Of a stretch of DNA of 64,000 nt, positions 22,985 to 34,260 are shown one piece after another. Numbering within the stretch: the stretch's first letter is position 1; each line of letters starts with the position of its first letter. The notes under the pieces were generated by a model. It saw only the letters and a program-made list of their open reading frames with translations, was not told the DNA's origin and searched no databases. This DNA is from Forficula auricularia (lineage: Eukaryota; Arthropoda; Insecta; Dermaptera; Forficulidae), in assembly GCA_024734495.1 (NCBI GenBank), contig JALMQS010000099.1:98249321-98313320 (forward strand). The letters are read 5' to 3'. Position numbers and translations under genes: made by a program.

Positions 22985-23325
22985 GATTAATTTTATTAAG
23001 AGTTGAAATTTTATTAAAATCACACATAATTAATTATAATTATTTATTGAACACGAATAAATAATGCAATGAACTACGACGTTTCAATCGGCTTATTCTA
23101 TAGTGGGCGCTAACTCGTTAGTGTACAGGGTTTTTGACTGGACTGTACTCCCAGCCTATGGCCAGTCTAGTTAACCTAAAATCGGACTGGGTGCTCGCAG
23201 AATAATCCGATCGAAACGTCGTAGTTTATTGTATTATTTGTTCGTGTTCAATAAATAATTATAATTAATTATGTGTGATTTTAATAAAATTTCAACTCTT
23301 AATAAATTATAAATTTATTCATTAA
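22985..23325. repeat. Long foldback with GAAACGTCG apices
   Basis: Arms of about 110 nt (22985-23090 and 23200-23325) are near-perfect inverses containing AACACGAATAAATAAT and TTAATTATAATTATTTATTG. Each inner edge carries GAAACGTCGTAG, the 3' half of a diminished-helix-III hammerhead with the self-complementary ACGT. The CUGANGA half is not recognisable on either side. The apex is GC-richer (CAGCCTATGGCCAGTCTAG). Confidence 0.6.
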
Positions 23326-23629
23326 ATTATTAATTAATTGTATTTAAAACTATTATTACAATTATTGTATAAGAAAACTTTGTACAATCAGCATATTTGT
23401 ATAATCCCGATTATGAGCTAATCGATATAGAAAGTACTGGATTTGTGAAAATCTTTAATATTTAATTAACTAACCTGTTTAAATATTTGCATCAGGATTA
23501 AAAGTCCTAACTCTAAAATTATTTACTGGAGGACCAGAGTCAATGTGCTAATCAATCAATGTAAATTTAAGCCTATGTCTAGCGATAAACAAAGAATGTT
23601 TTATTTTACGTATATTCTAATACTTGAAA

Positions 23630-23885
23630 ATCATAAGATGATGTCATCTATTATATCCGATGGAATGGAATATTTTTAATTATATGTCAGAGGGGTTGTT
23701 TTTCACCCCCTCGGGAATCGAACCCGAGTGCCAGTAACAGCAATCCGGGCCACCTGGCTCACCTGCGGGATACGAACCTCTCTGACATATGCAAACGCGT
23801 AAAATATTTTACTCTGACATATAATTAAAAATATTCCATTCCATCGGATATAATAGATGACATCATCTTATGATTTTCAAGTAAA
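23630..23885. mobile_element. Palindromic tRNA-like (B-box) element, copy 2
   Basis: The outer arms match copy 1 at 18160 (ATCATAAGATGATGTCATC, GATGGAATGGAATAT). The apex has one clear GGGAATCGAACCCGAGTGCC unit. The second B box present in copy 1 is replaced by other sequence. Confidence 0.65.
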
Positions 23886-24249
23886 TTTGAATCTATTACC
23901 ATCGGCAAATTAATATCTTTCATATATTCTAATAGTAATCTGAGATAAGAATTTGGTATCATTCTAAATCCCAGGCTTTTGAACTTGACTACTCTAAATA
24001 GATTATCGACCTGGCTAAGAGATTTCGACTTTAGGCCTTGGGCATGTATCCAGCCAGGGCCCTTTCTTTCACCCTCGCTAACATTCCTCGCTAAATTTAT
24101 TTTTATTTCCCAAATTCAAAAGAATCAAAATATTTTTATACTTATTGAAATATTTCACTTCTAAAGTTCTAAATTAAAATACAAAAAAACAATAACAACC
24201 AAATACTATTTCTGGATATCGTCCAAAAGATTAATTACTTTAATTATTT

Positions 24250-24850
24250 CTGGTTAATATCCAAGCCTGCCTCCTGGGAGAGCCTAGTATTGAATTCAAA
24301 AATTTTGAAGTTTTTTTGCTCCTTGTGTTGAAAAATGTCTAGAACGTGGACAAAAATCATTTTCAACCATGATTTTTTCAGTCCTTGGTGCTTTCATATA
24401 CCCACGATAACTTTTAAGAACGAAAAGCCGTAGAAAGTTTGTTCTTGTACTAAAATGTTTATATTTCCAATGCGGGGAAACTAATTAGATTTTAGGCTTT
24501 CTAGCTCTTCTGATTTAAAAATGCAGAAAACATCATTTTGACTAAAAAAAAGCGGATAGAATGATCTCTCTTCCTTTAGAGCTAAGGCATTGCAATGATA
24601 CCAAATAAAAGCCCAAACTGTTTCAAGTCTGGCCTTTTGATTTTAGATAAATCAAAATGAATATCAGATTTAAAAATCTATCATTTAAAATGACTAATTC
24701 ACCAAAACTGCAAACAGTGTACTGAGTCTTGACAATGTTTCACTTTTCTCTCCAATTTTATTTTAAATTTTCCATGATAAATTGAAATTTTGATCATATT
24801 TTATTAATAAAAACAAATAGTTTCTTTTGTTCTAAAAAAATTACTTTGGA
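24250..24850 (-). repeat. Dispersed repeat D, reverse copy
   Basis: It begins GCCTGCCTCCTGGGAGAGCC and contains TTTTAGGCTTTCTAGCTCTTC, the inverse of the D copies at 19085 and 26460. It extends to a conserved AAAACTGCAAACAGTGTAC at 24705-24723, which also occurs inverted at 26340. Confidence 0.5.
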
Positions 24851-25275
24851 GCTTTAATAGATAGTAAAATTTCGAAAGGATTTTATTAATCGATTCGACC
24901 CAACATTGTTTATATGAACTCATTCAATTTACATTTCATCTGCCTTATGCCTGGTTAAAACTCAAAAACAAACAGATCTTAAGCCAAAGTGTTTTTTTAT
25001 TGAATAGAAAGAATTCTTGTCGAGTGTGGAAAAGATAACTTAATAGCAATACAAATTAGACTTTTCTAGATTAAGCTATGTCTATAGTTAAAAACTAATA
25101 ATTTATCTAGATCCATATACCTAATTTTACTTAATTCATCAAGATTATGATATTTAAAGATAAAGATAAACACTTCAAAATTTTTATTCATTTTATTTAT
25201 AACATAAATAAATTTATACTGACCAGTTTGGTCATCTATCCTTAAGGGGTAACATCTCAATAAATTGCACTTATG

Positions 25276-25492
25276 GAAAGTGGTGTAGGTTTTAGGTGAA
25301 ACATGATGTTAATTAATAGAGTAAAGGGTGTGTAGTTTCACAGTGAATGAAATAAAGCTCAAAGAGTCAGATTAACTTGTAAACTCCTGATGATGGACTA
25401 ATAATCGGAAATATATTGAGTTTGTATAAACCTCTTTGAGTTTTATTTCATTGACTGTGAAACTACACACCCTTTACTCTATTAATCAATAA
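25276..25492. repeat. Foldback with an apex hammerhead-like motif
   Basis: GGAAAGTGGTGTAGGTTTTA and GGTGAAACATG precede arms of about 75 nt (25315-25380, inverse 25430-25492) containing GTGTGTAGTTTCACAGTG and GAATGAAATAAA. A sister copy without the core is at 54770-54955. Confidence 0.7.
25387..25425 (+). ncRNA. Hammerhead-like motif at foldback apex
   Basis: CTGATGA (25387-25393), TGGACTAATAATC and GGAAA are in the expected order, but helix II is mispaired at its base. It is probably a decayed hammerhead. Confidence 0.4.
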
Positions 25493-25589
25493 ATTGCGTT
25501 TGCCGATCAAAAGACACTCGTATTTACTTTATTTAATTTATAAACCTAGACTATTTTTCTAAAGCATCATATAAAAAAATATATATATT

Positions 25590-25815
25590 TTTTTAATAAT
25601 TACAAAGGCCGCATTTTTATATTTATATTTTGATTATTAGGAATGTGGTAGATTAGAAAATAACATTCAAAATTCTTGTATAGCCATAGGTTTTATTTTA
25701 AAATCTTCTTCATTATAATGAACATAATTTCTAGATCTTTTAATTTATTACATTGAAGAAGGTTTTAAAATTAAACTGAAAGCTATACAAGGGTTATTGG
25801 CTAATCTACCTCATT
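25590..25815. repeat. Foldback with decayed hammerhead cores
   Basis: AATGTGGTAGATTAG and GTATAGCCATAGGTTTTA are matched by inverse sequence up to CTAATCTACCTCATT. The right arm holds TTGAAGA (25753-25759), a weak helix II, GAAA and the self-complementary AGCT. C3 is substituted in both arms, so neither core should cleave. Confidence 0.45.
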
Positions 25816-26269
25816 GATAACCAAACTTAAATTTTTGAATTCTTTCATTATTAAGCTTTTAATGTTGCAATAAAATTCAAATAAAATCAAAAGGCTTGAA
25901 TCGTTTTGAAACGATCAATGAGTGTATGCGCGTGATTAAATTTTTACTATGAACTATTTAATCCGAGTTTGAAAAGGAGCAGCTTTCAGCAGAATGTATA
26001 CAATGATACGTCATAAAACTAGCTTGCACTTTTTGTTGTGTCGAAAAGACAATAGATTCTTTTAATCTTTAATTATCAAAAAGAAAAGGAAATTTGTTAT
26101 TGTTTTTTATATGTAGTAGTATATAGAATGCATATCCTCTTTAATCAAATTACTTTGAACTAAAAACAAGACTATAGTGATCCGTTTTGCCTTTAAATAA
26201 CATAGGTTTCAAAACGATCAGCCATTAATAAACAAGCCGGCTATACTATTGTAGTATATTATTCAACTT

Positions 26270-26710
26270 TTGTATTGGTTGAAATAAGCACTATGTAATT
26301 ATAAATTGGAGGGAAAAGTCGAACTTTTTCAAGATTCGATACACTGTTTGCAGTTTTGGCGAAAAATGCAAAATACAACGGTTTATTATTTTTTTCTATG
26401 GAAACGAATTAAAATCTCAAAAACTTATTAAAAATGATATTATTTGAATCATTTTTCATTTTTTTAACCTGAAGATCTGGAGCTAGAAAACCTAAAATCT
26501 AATTAATATGTTTTCCGCATTGGAAATGTAAACATTTTAGCATTAAGAACGAACTTTATACGACTTCTTAAATTATCGTGGCTATTCAGAATTCAGACAA
26601 CTGACAAAAAACATGGTTGAAAATAATTTTTCCCTACGTTTCAGACAATTTTCAACAAAATAATCAAAAAGACAAATTTTAAAAGCCTGCCTCCCAGGCG
26701 AACCGAGTAA
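26270..26710 (+). repeat. Dispersed repeat D, forward copy
   Basis: Contains ACACTGTTTGCAGTTTTGGC, TTTTTTAACCTGAAGATCTG, GAGCTAGAAAACCTAAAATC and, at the end, GCCTGCCTCCCAGGCGAACC. This is the most complete forward member of the family. Confidence 0.5.
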
Positions 26711-27053
26711 ATTTTATCATGTTAAATTAATGCATCCGTTCTTCTTATATGATTGTCATCTAGACACATGCAGCGCGGTTTGTTCTTAGAACCTTAGAAA
26801 TACCGTTGCACCACAAGGAACAAATTTGAGACCTTCTGTTGGTTTGGGAAAATGTTTAAATGGGTAGGTAGGTAGAATGACTAATATGTAAGTTCCCGGT
26901 AGGATTAAGGAAAAAGAGTTTGGTGAAATGTGCAATAGAGCACGAACACACATCCAGACAGGGAAAAGTGCTCAGAGATATTACTGGAGAAAGTTGCATC
27001 AGCGGCTTACGTCACAAAACAAATTTTTTATGTACCCATATTTGATTTATTAA

Positions 27054-27098
27054 AACTCCAAACGTTTCGGGAGAATTTCTCCCTTCATCAGTGGAATT
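27054..27098 (-). ncRNA. Hammerhead ribozyme, fam3, structurally complete
   Basis: Minus strand. Helix I is AATTCCA (27098-27092) with TGGAGTT (27060-27054), seven pairs including one G-U. CTGATGA is at 27091-27085, followed by one extra A. Helix II is GGGAG/CTCCC. GAAA is followed by CGT, so helix III is just the self-complementary ACGT. Predicted cleavage follows the second U of ACGUU (27061/27060). This is the only fam3 copy with an intact CUGAUGA. Confidence 0.75.
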
Positions 27099-27179
27099 AA
27101 ATTAAATGTAATATAAATAAATATATACTATCTGACGATATATAACTACATATAAAATTTTAACAGGAATTATTTAACG

Positions 27180-27435
27180 GATTATAGTGGTGTTTCATAA
27201 AGTGGAAATAAAATTTAAAAAATTAAAAAAAATCTTTAAATTATTTTGGAGATTTTTTTATTTTTTATTTATCTCTATACATATTTCGGGCTGCGAACTT
27301 TCATCAGAGGTTTATAATTGAAAAACTGAATATGATTCAGAGATAAATAAAAAAATAAAAAATCTCCAAAATAATTTAAAAGATTTTTTAATTTTTTTAA
27401 TTTTATTTCCATTTTGTGAAACACCACTATAATCC
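27180..27435. repeat. Foldback with minus-strand hammerhead at the apex
   Basis: Arms of about 100 nt start near GTGGTGTTTCATAAAGTGG and contain AAATTATTTTGGAGATTTTT and ATTTATCTCT. The inverse runs to CACCACTATAATCCG. The unit is followed by TTTCACTATAAACCAACAC at about 27463, the recurrent flank motif. Confidence 0.7.
27272..27312 (-). ncRNA. Hammerhead, core intact but helix II decayed
   Basis: CTGATGA (27307-27301) and GAAA (27287-27284) are present on the minus strand. Helix II (AAGTTCGCAGCCC) no longer pairs well, although a related GGGTTTACAGCCC pairs at 52503-52600. Confidence 0.5.
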
Positions 27436-27504
27436 GTTAAATAATTCCTGTGTTTAATGTTTCACTATAAACCAACACAGCTTTCCCTAAACTTTAAACA
27501 TATA

Positions 27505-27560
27505 ATTTATTTGTTAGAGACTATAGTTTCGAAGGTTTCTTCATCAGTCTTTTTAATTAG
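27505..27560 (-). ncRNA. Hammerhead ribozyme, fam2, short helix II
   Basis: Minus strand. CTGATGA is at 27547-27541, helix II is a 3-bp GAA/TTC hairpin, GAAA is at 27530-27527, helix III is AC-TATA-GT, and the GTC site is at 27521-27519. Helix I is AGA/TCT with a distal TAATT/AATTA helix beyond an internal loop. All core bases are present. Confidence 0.65.
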
Positions 27561-27689
27561 AAATATTTTAATGGTTATTTCTCATGGGTTCACTCTTCAC
27601 TTACCCAATTGGATATAGATATATTTGTTTTGTTGTATTAGTAAGCTGGTCACATAACAAACGAATGCCTTCCTGTGTTGGGACATAGG

Positions 27690-27920
27690 TACATAGGAAA
27701 GACAAAACAATATATAAAATCTAGAATTTACGAACATAAATATTCAATTAGAACAAAAAATTCCGAATGTACCATGCATAGAACACAATTTTGACTTTTC
27801 TAATCCCAAAATTTTAGATAAAGAGCCGAATTTAGAAAAAAAAAGATTAATTTTAGAAAAATGATGGAAATTTTATATATGGAATGTTTTTCTAATTATC
27901 AAACCTTTTTAGAATAATTA
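27690..27920 (+). pseudogene. Penelope-like element GIY-YIG endonuclease remnant
   Basis: A frame reads YIGKTKQYIKSRIYEHKYSI and, after a frameshift near 27785, NFDFSNPKILDKEPNLEKKR. The YIGKT...R..EH signature followed by an ILDKEPN motif is the C-terminal GIY-YIG endonuclease of Penelope-like retroelements. The catalytic Y, R and E-containing segments are partly kept, but frameshift and stops make it dead. It lies about 130 nt from the fam2 hammerhead at 27505-27560, which is on the opposite strand. Confidence 0.7.
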
Positions 27921-28299
27921 TTCGTAAATATTTATATTTTTTTATTTTTATTAAAGGCAATTTCATCTCCACGCTAATCTGTCTCATTTTCAAAAAAATA
28001 TTGTTTAAAGTTGCTTTATACTCATTTCTTAAATTAATATTTTTTCTAAATTTCGCTCTTAATCTAAAATTTTGAAATTAGAAAACTGAAAATGTTGTCT
28101 CGGGTTAGTTGAATGGTTAGCTAGAGCATGGTACAATCGAAATTTTTGTTTTAATAATCAAATTAATCACAAAAAAGCTTCAACAGCTTCATTACTAATA
28201 AAAATGATACTAGTATTATTTAACACGGAGAAATAATTCGGTCCCCTCAGGTTCGTGTTAAGCGATTTTCACTGTATATATTTTAAGTAGAAAATATTG

Positions 28300-28550
28300 T
28301 TGTTTTTTTTTTATTGTTAAGGATAAATAAAGTGAATTGAGTAATTTATTTTGTTATTCAAATGGTTAATCCAAATTTGACACCTGTAATTATAATAACT
28401 CACTGACTTGCCTATTGTGTGGTCCCACAGATTCCACTGAGGAAGAGATGCCGAGAGCGCTCTCGAAATATTTGGATTAACCATTTGAATAACAAAATAA
28501 ATTACTGGAAAGAAGCAATTCAATTTATTTATCCTTAACAATAAAAAATT
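28300..28550. repeat. Foldback with an apex hammerhead
   Basis: TTGTTAAGGATAAATAAA and TTTTGTTATTCAAATGGTTA on the left (28316-28372) are inverted on the right (28475-28550). The plus-strand hammerhead at 28433 sits at the inner edge of the right arm; only the helix I tail remains on the left arm. Confidence 0.75.
28433..28476 (+). ncRNA. Hammerhead ribozyme, structurally complete (AUAU helix III)
   Basis: Helix I is TCCA (28433-28436) with TGGA (28473-28476). CTGAGGA is at 28437-28443 (G at the free position 7), then one extra A. Helix II is GAGA...TCTC, extended by a GC/GC step around a bulge. GAAA is at 28465-28468. Helix III is the self-complementary ATAT, and predicted cleavage follows U28472. 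The core is intact. A diminished helix III suggests it would act as a dimer. Confidence 0.7.
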
Positions 28551-28689
28551 AATATATCCAGTACACACCAAGCCAGCAAAATTCTTATGAATATTGTTTT
28601 TATAAATTTTTAAGGCTAGGTGAAAAGTTTATTAAAATTAATGGGTTAAGCTTAAACTTTTTCAAGACTGCGTAGGCTCTGCGAATTTC

Positions 28690-29170
28690 GATAATTTTTT
28701 ATCAGTAATGGACAGTAAAAATAAATTCTTTATTTAAATTTAATTTTTTCATTTCTTCTTGCAAAGGAAAAATTAATGGCCTCAAAGGCCAAAGTAGATT
28801 GACACATTAGCCCGTCTTGAGTGATAAATTTACGTTAAAATACAAATAAGACGATGAGCCTCCCTCTTATTTATTTAACAGTTCCCTAACCAAAGAGTCT
28901 GTCTCTGTGTACAAATACCAAATGAAATGTTTACATAAAATTCTTTCGAAATATTTTCCATCCATAAGGGAACTGAGAGAACGCAGCATCAGCTGCTGAC
29001 GAGGAACTTGGTTGGTTGACTCGTCCGACCCTCCTCGTTTTACTTCACTTTAATTAGTCAATTGGATTAATCAAACATATGCATCGTTATTCATTAAGCG
29101 GGTCGTTTTCTCATTGAACACGGGATGATCGGCTCCATGAGCAATTTCCATAATGACAACAATATTTTCT
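28690..29170. other. Mixed-composition DNA without recognised genes
   Basis: A GC-richer stretch at about 28970-29045 (GAACGCAGCATCAGCTGCTG, GTCCGACCCTCCTCG) could be a conserved non-coding element or an old exon, but no frame or splice pattern supports a call. Confidence 0.3.
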
Positions 29171-29177
29171 TTTTACT

Positions 29178-29672
29178 GCTTATATTATTTAAATCGCTTG
29201 TATTTTCATATAAAATCCTTTTTATCTCGTTTTAGTTGCGACCAGCAAGACATTTTTTTTTTCATAATTGTATTTAGAAATTTCTGAAATTTGGAGAACA
29301 TGTATACCCCAGGCAAATTAGACCGAAAATAAATTATATTTAAAAAAAAACTAAAAAATACATTTCTAAAAAGTACAAAATGGTGTAATACATAATCAAA
29401 AAGTGTGGGGGCGCAGAAGCATGTACTTCTAATTGATTTCGACAAAGCGCTTTTTGATTAACTATTACATTATTTTGTACTTTTTAGAAGCGTGTTTTTT
29501 AGTTTTTTAAAATATAATTTATTTTCGGTCTAATTTGCCTGGAGTATACATGTTCTCCAAATTTCAGAAATTTCTAAATACAACTATGAAAAAAAAAATG
29601 TCTTGCTGGTCGCAACTAAAATGAGGTAAAAAGGATTTTATATGAAAATTCAAGCGATTTAAATGATATAAG
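29178..29672. repeat. Large near-perfect palindrome, arms about 210 nt
   Basis: The left arm, from CTTATATTATTTAAATCGCTTG through TTGCGACCAGCAAGACATT and TGGAGAACATGTATAC, is repeated inverted to 29672. The apex (about 29405-29450) is a short GC-richer loop with AGAAGCATGTACTTCT. No hammerhead or protein was seen. The arms differ at a modest number of sites, so the element is relatively young. Class unknown. Confidence 0.8.
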
Positions 29673-29719
29673 CGAGTAAAAGTGTAAAATAGTATTAAAT
29701 GAAAGAACATAAAATTTCA

Positions 29720-30170
29720 AATAACGTATTATTCCGGCACGGGTTACGTTTGTCCAATTAAGATCAAACTTTGCCAATCTCATTTTTTATTCAATTTGAA
29801 ACTATTATGGGGGTTAGCACCCCAAAAATTCGAAGAGTGGTTTCTTGTGATCACCTAATGAGGATAATTCACTTTTTTTTGTAAATTGGTAAAAATTGCC
29901 GATCTTTGACGATCGATTGTGGCTAAACGGCTGACCGATTTTAACTTTTAAGTACGTTATTCGATTTCATTTTGGAAAGAATGAAATTGTCTGTGGGACG
30001 CATGGTTTTGGCGTTATAAGCAAAAATCTAAAAAAAATTCAAAATTTTCATGGTTTTTGGCCCTCAAAAATTTAGCACCAGCTAGAAACCGTCGCAAATT
30101 CATATACCTATCTCTTATTTTGGATGCCTAACGTTTATTAAAATTATTTCCAGTTTGTGGATATTTATTG
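29720..30170. repeat. Probable dispersed repeat
   Basis: Phrases such as GCTAAACGGCTGACCGATTT and GATTTCATTTTGGAAAG are typical of interspersed repeats in insect genomes. There is no second copy in the window, so this is a low-confidence call. Confidence 0.3.
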
Positions 30171-30499
30171 ACCAGCAGAAGTCTAATTTTCCTGGGTCAT
30201 TAAAAATATTGGTGTTTTTTCTGTCTATATTCATTCCGATACTCACGATAACTTAAAAAAAGAATATTATGGAATGTTTGATTCACTTTTAGAGTAGATT
30301 TCTAAAACAAAAAAAAATCTGATTAAATGTTGATCTTTTCGATGAAAATTCTCAATACCAAAAATTGTTATGTTATCTAAAATGAGCTGAAATTTGATAC
30401 ATATGTTTATATTAATAGGATGCGATGCACCTCTCTGCTAAGTTTCAATTCTCTGCTCAAACCCCACTCAATAAGCTGAAATATGATACAAAAAGAGAA

Positions 30500-31980
30500 A
30501 TAAATTGCTAAGTCATCAAAATTTGCATATAACATACTAAGACTTTAACACTGTAAAATCAAAAACTGCTTAATCTGAAATGTTATGGTTAATTTATTTA
30601 AATATCAGGAGGGTTATCATATCCTCGGGAATCGAACCCAAGTGTAGATAAGTTTTCCTATCTTTTCGAAAGTTTTTCTCCAAATTAAATTATTTTTAAA
30701 GAATATACTCTAAGGCTTAAGTCTCAGCCCTGTATGCATAGCCTCATTTAAAAGCATTGATTGCACACAAAGGCATAATAAATCCTCGCCTGAACTAAGA
30801 CTAATATAGCTTTGAGTAATTGAGAACTATATTTTACTTTATTTTTTCTAATACATAATATTTACAGGTGTGTAAAGTGTGTTTTATCTGTTAATATATC
30901 AATGCTAAATGACACTTTAATTTTAAAGAAAACAAAATTAAAGACTGCTTAGCTTATTATAAATTTTAAACAAAATATATCTATTAAAAAAATTTTAAAA
31001 TTGTAATTTTTTTTTCAAAAAATGTTTAAGCTTCATGCGGAAAAAATTTCTGCCTTCATATTGAATGCTAGTGAATACAATGATTATATCCTTGGAAAAA
31101 TACTTGTAATTACTATTTGTTTAAAGTTCTATTATTGTTTTTGTTTGATCAAATCAAAAATAATTTTTCAACAACTAACAAAGTGAAGATTTCGGTTTAT
31201 TCTAAAGTATTCTACCTATTCTTTGATTTTTTAAAAAAGACATTCATTTGCTTACATAAAATAAAGAAAGTAAATATTTATTTAGTTTAGTTTTTTCTCA
31301 AACATTGAATCTTCTATTTGAGTATATTTATTTATAGTGAGATTACATCAGCCTTGTGTGCCCGTGACCCTGAAGCCAAATAAAACACCCCTAACTTAAC
31401 GATACTAGCGCACTCCGTGACAAATACTTGAACTAGATAGCAATGCATTTATTCATATCTTAAGACATTATTCCCTAAGACTACATTTTTCTTTTCAGCT
31501 GCTAATAACAAAAAAGAAATAAAGTAAGATTTATTATCTCTCTTAGAAGATAGCTATTATTATTCATTTGACTTATGCATTCGAACATTCGTCAATATAT
31601 AAAAAATTTTATGTCTCTTTTTATGAACTAGAGTCATTTTCCTTAAACGAATGCTTTGTGACTGTTTGCACGTTTTTTAAAGAGAATATGCTGATGCAAC
31701 CTAGTTCAATACTCGTTCACAACTGACTAAACATTTCCAACGAAGTGAATAATCAAATAAATATTTTTATCAAAGGATAGTTCTGGAATTTCCGAAAAAT
31801 ATTCTTTATTTAATAGGCGTAATAATGGCTAAATTTTCTTTATAATACTTATTATATAATTTCAAATAAATAATAATACTGTCTCTTTTTCTCCATACAC
31901 TAAAAATATAAAAGGGTGACGCTTTCTATTGGAAAATAGGAAAAATAGAAAAAAATGTATTTTTGATTTTATAGTTAATA
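30500..31980. other. AT-rich DNA, nothing recognised
   Basis: Only a short B-box-like string near 30630 (GGGAATCGAACCC) stands out, without a matching A box or arms. Confidence 0.5.
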
Positions 31981-31981
31981 G

Positions 31982-31982
<1 letters not shown>

Positions 31983-32019
<37 letters not shown>
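31983..32019. repeat. (TA)n microsatellite
   Basis: Uninterrupted TA dinucleotide run of 37 nt. Confidence 0.95.
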
Positions 32020-32021
<2 letters not shown>

Positions 32022-32039
32022 AATCTTTTATAAAAAAAT

Positions 32040-32273
32040 CATTCTTAAAACGAAATCTTTTATAAAAAAATCATTCTTAAAACGTCTATTTAAAATTCAA
32101 AGGTTTCGGGAGAATTCCCCCTTTTATCAATAGAATTTTAAGAAATTTGAACAAATTGTTGCCTTAAAAATGAATATAAAGCAACTTAATGGAATTTTTA
32201 TTTATAATTTCTATGATTTCTAAGAGAGGAGCCGACACCCGTTTCGGGTATGGCACTCGAAGAAGAAGAAGAA
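32040..32273. repeat. fam3 arm followed by a SINE 3' end
   Basis: 32040-32160 has AAAACGTCTATTTAAAATTC and GGTTTCGGGAGAATTC, a fam3 arm on the minus strand with its CUGAUGA replaced. 32224-32273 (GGAGCCGACACCCGTTTCGG, then GAAGAAGAAG) is the 3' end of the SINE family seen complete at 16043-16325, here on the plus strand. Confidence 0.6.
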
Positions 32274-32649
32274 TGATTTCTAAAATTAATATATTTTTTT
32301 TTCTAAATTTCGCCATTTATTTAAATTTTTGCAAGTAAAAAAAGTAAGATCTTTTCCAAAACTCGAGCTTTCTGAAAATTTTGATCATTTGTCTATTTTT
32401 TGTTGACTAACCGTTTGAGCTAGAAAATTGAAACTGTGGTGCAGTTTATTAATGCAAACTCATATACCAAATTTAAGCTCATTATCTGTAACAATTTGAT
32501 AATATTTTATATAAGTAACAATTCTGATTTTTCTGATATTCTGTATTTTTTATCTCGAAGTTCTGAAGCTAGAAAGCCCAAAATTCTACGTTCTCTGTTT
32601 TTTGAATTTGATACCAGAAATCTAGCTATGTATCCATCGACTTTTTGGA

Positions 32650-33890
32650 TACAAAATAAATTATCAAACCAAAGATAAAGAAAAACTCCACTAAAAGTGT
32701 ATTAGTAAAAAGAAAATAATTAATCACTCAATGTTTCGGCTATTATTTCCAAAATTGTTTTCCTGTAATCTAGAAAATTCTTCAAAAGAGAGTTTATATA
32801 GAGCCCAAAACACACCTCTTCAAAATCTTCAATCGGACAAAACTTTAATATACAGATAAAGTAATGGACTTAATTTGATTTTCACATAATAAAATTGAAA
32901 AGATGAATAGAGAATTTTAGCGAAAACACTTTAATACAATTTAATTATAATTAGAAAACACTCCCATAAATGTTAAATCGCCGAATTTTCAAGAGGAACA
33001 ATGGAATGATGCCAAAAAGCGTGTTAATCATCTTTAAAGGCATTAGCTTAATTTTATTCATGCATTTTGGAAATTATAAATTACATAGTTGATCGAAAAA
33101 TATAGATTGATGCCAAAATGGCGTTAGTAATTTGGAACAATACTAGATGTTCATAAATTTTAAATTAGCCTGTATATGTAAATGTATGTTTGTATTCTAA
33201 CAGATAAAACCAAACATTCACATTGATTGCAAATTGCATGACGGCTAGGGGATTTGCATCCGAATTCATAAATTATCTTACAAAAAAAGCTCCATTTAGC
33301 CCATTAATATTCATTTTTCGTCCATATTTTATTTAGAGGTAAGATATAGAAATTTTCTTCAGAATCCATATCTATATTAACCTAATAGTCACCTAGGTAT
33401 ATCCTTTTTTCTTAAAAATTACTAGATACGCCTGCCGGGCAATAACTCACTCAAATAATTTTCAGCTCATTTATTTTGCCCTTACGTTTTTGACAAAATA
33501 AAAAGCAAAAGGTCATACGAAGTTCATTCAGGTGTAAAAATATTAGAATTTTTAAAATTAATAACTGAAATGCCAAAAAATCAGAAATTGGTGATTAAAA
33601 ATCCAGAAAATGAGAAATAAAATCAAATTAAATAAAAAAAATCATTTTTTCCTAATAAGTTAAGTCATTTCCAAACGCAGACAAGTACAAAGATTACCTT
33701 CATGTCACCTTTGGGTCTTTCCCACAAATAGAAATAAATTTAAAAAAAATTAAACTTTTTCTACTTAAAGGGATTAACTAATGAACTAAAATTTGGCATT
33801 AAATTTCATATTAACAAGTCGCGCCTTTATTCCAAAATTCAGCTTTCTAGCTCAATTAAATTTCTAAAATTTGATGAGGGTGTATCGAGT
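32650..33890. other. AT-rich DNA, nothing recognised
   Basis: No coding or repeat structure I can support. Confidence 0.4.
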
Positions 33891-33899
33891 TTTGGAAAA

Positions 33900-34260
33900 A
33901 GTTTCGCTTTTCAATTGAAAAGATTTTTGTTTATCGACAGTAGCAGAGTTGTTGATTCATGAAAGGTAATCAATGGCGTTGTCCTCTGGTTGATACAAAT
34001 AAACATATGAATATATATATAATTTATTTATTAGAGACTATAGTTTGAAAGTTTTAACCTTCATCCCCAGTCTTTTTAATTAGAAATATTTTATGTTATT
34101 TCTCATGGGTTCAAATAACTAATTGGATGTAGATAAATATTCGTTTTGTTTTTATAGTAAGCTGGTCACTCAACCAATGAATGTATATGTATATGTTTAT
34201 TTGTATCAAGCAGAGGCCAACCTCATTGATTTATCTTCATAACTTTTCTTCTCAAAGTAT
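33900..34260. mobile_element. fam2 hammerhead element, complete outline
   Basis: The left arm has GTAGCAGAGTTGTTGATTCA and GTCCTCTG. The right arm has TATCAAGCAGAGGCCAACC and ends near 34260. Between them is the fam2 signature, including the inverse of GTGACCAGCTTACTA. The minus-strand hammerhead (34033-34077) reads CTGGGGA instead of CTGATGA and lacks the GAAA, so it is inactive. Confidence 0.65.
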
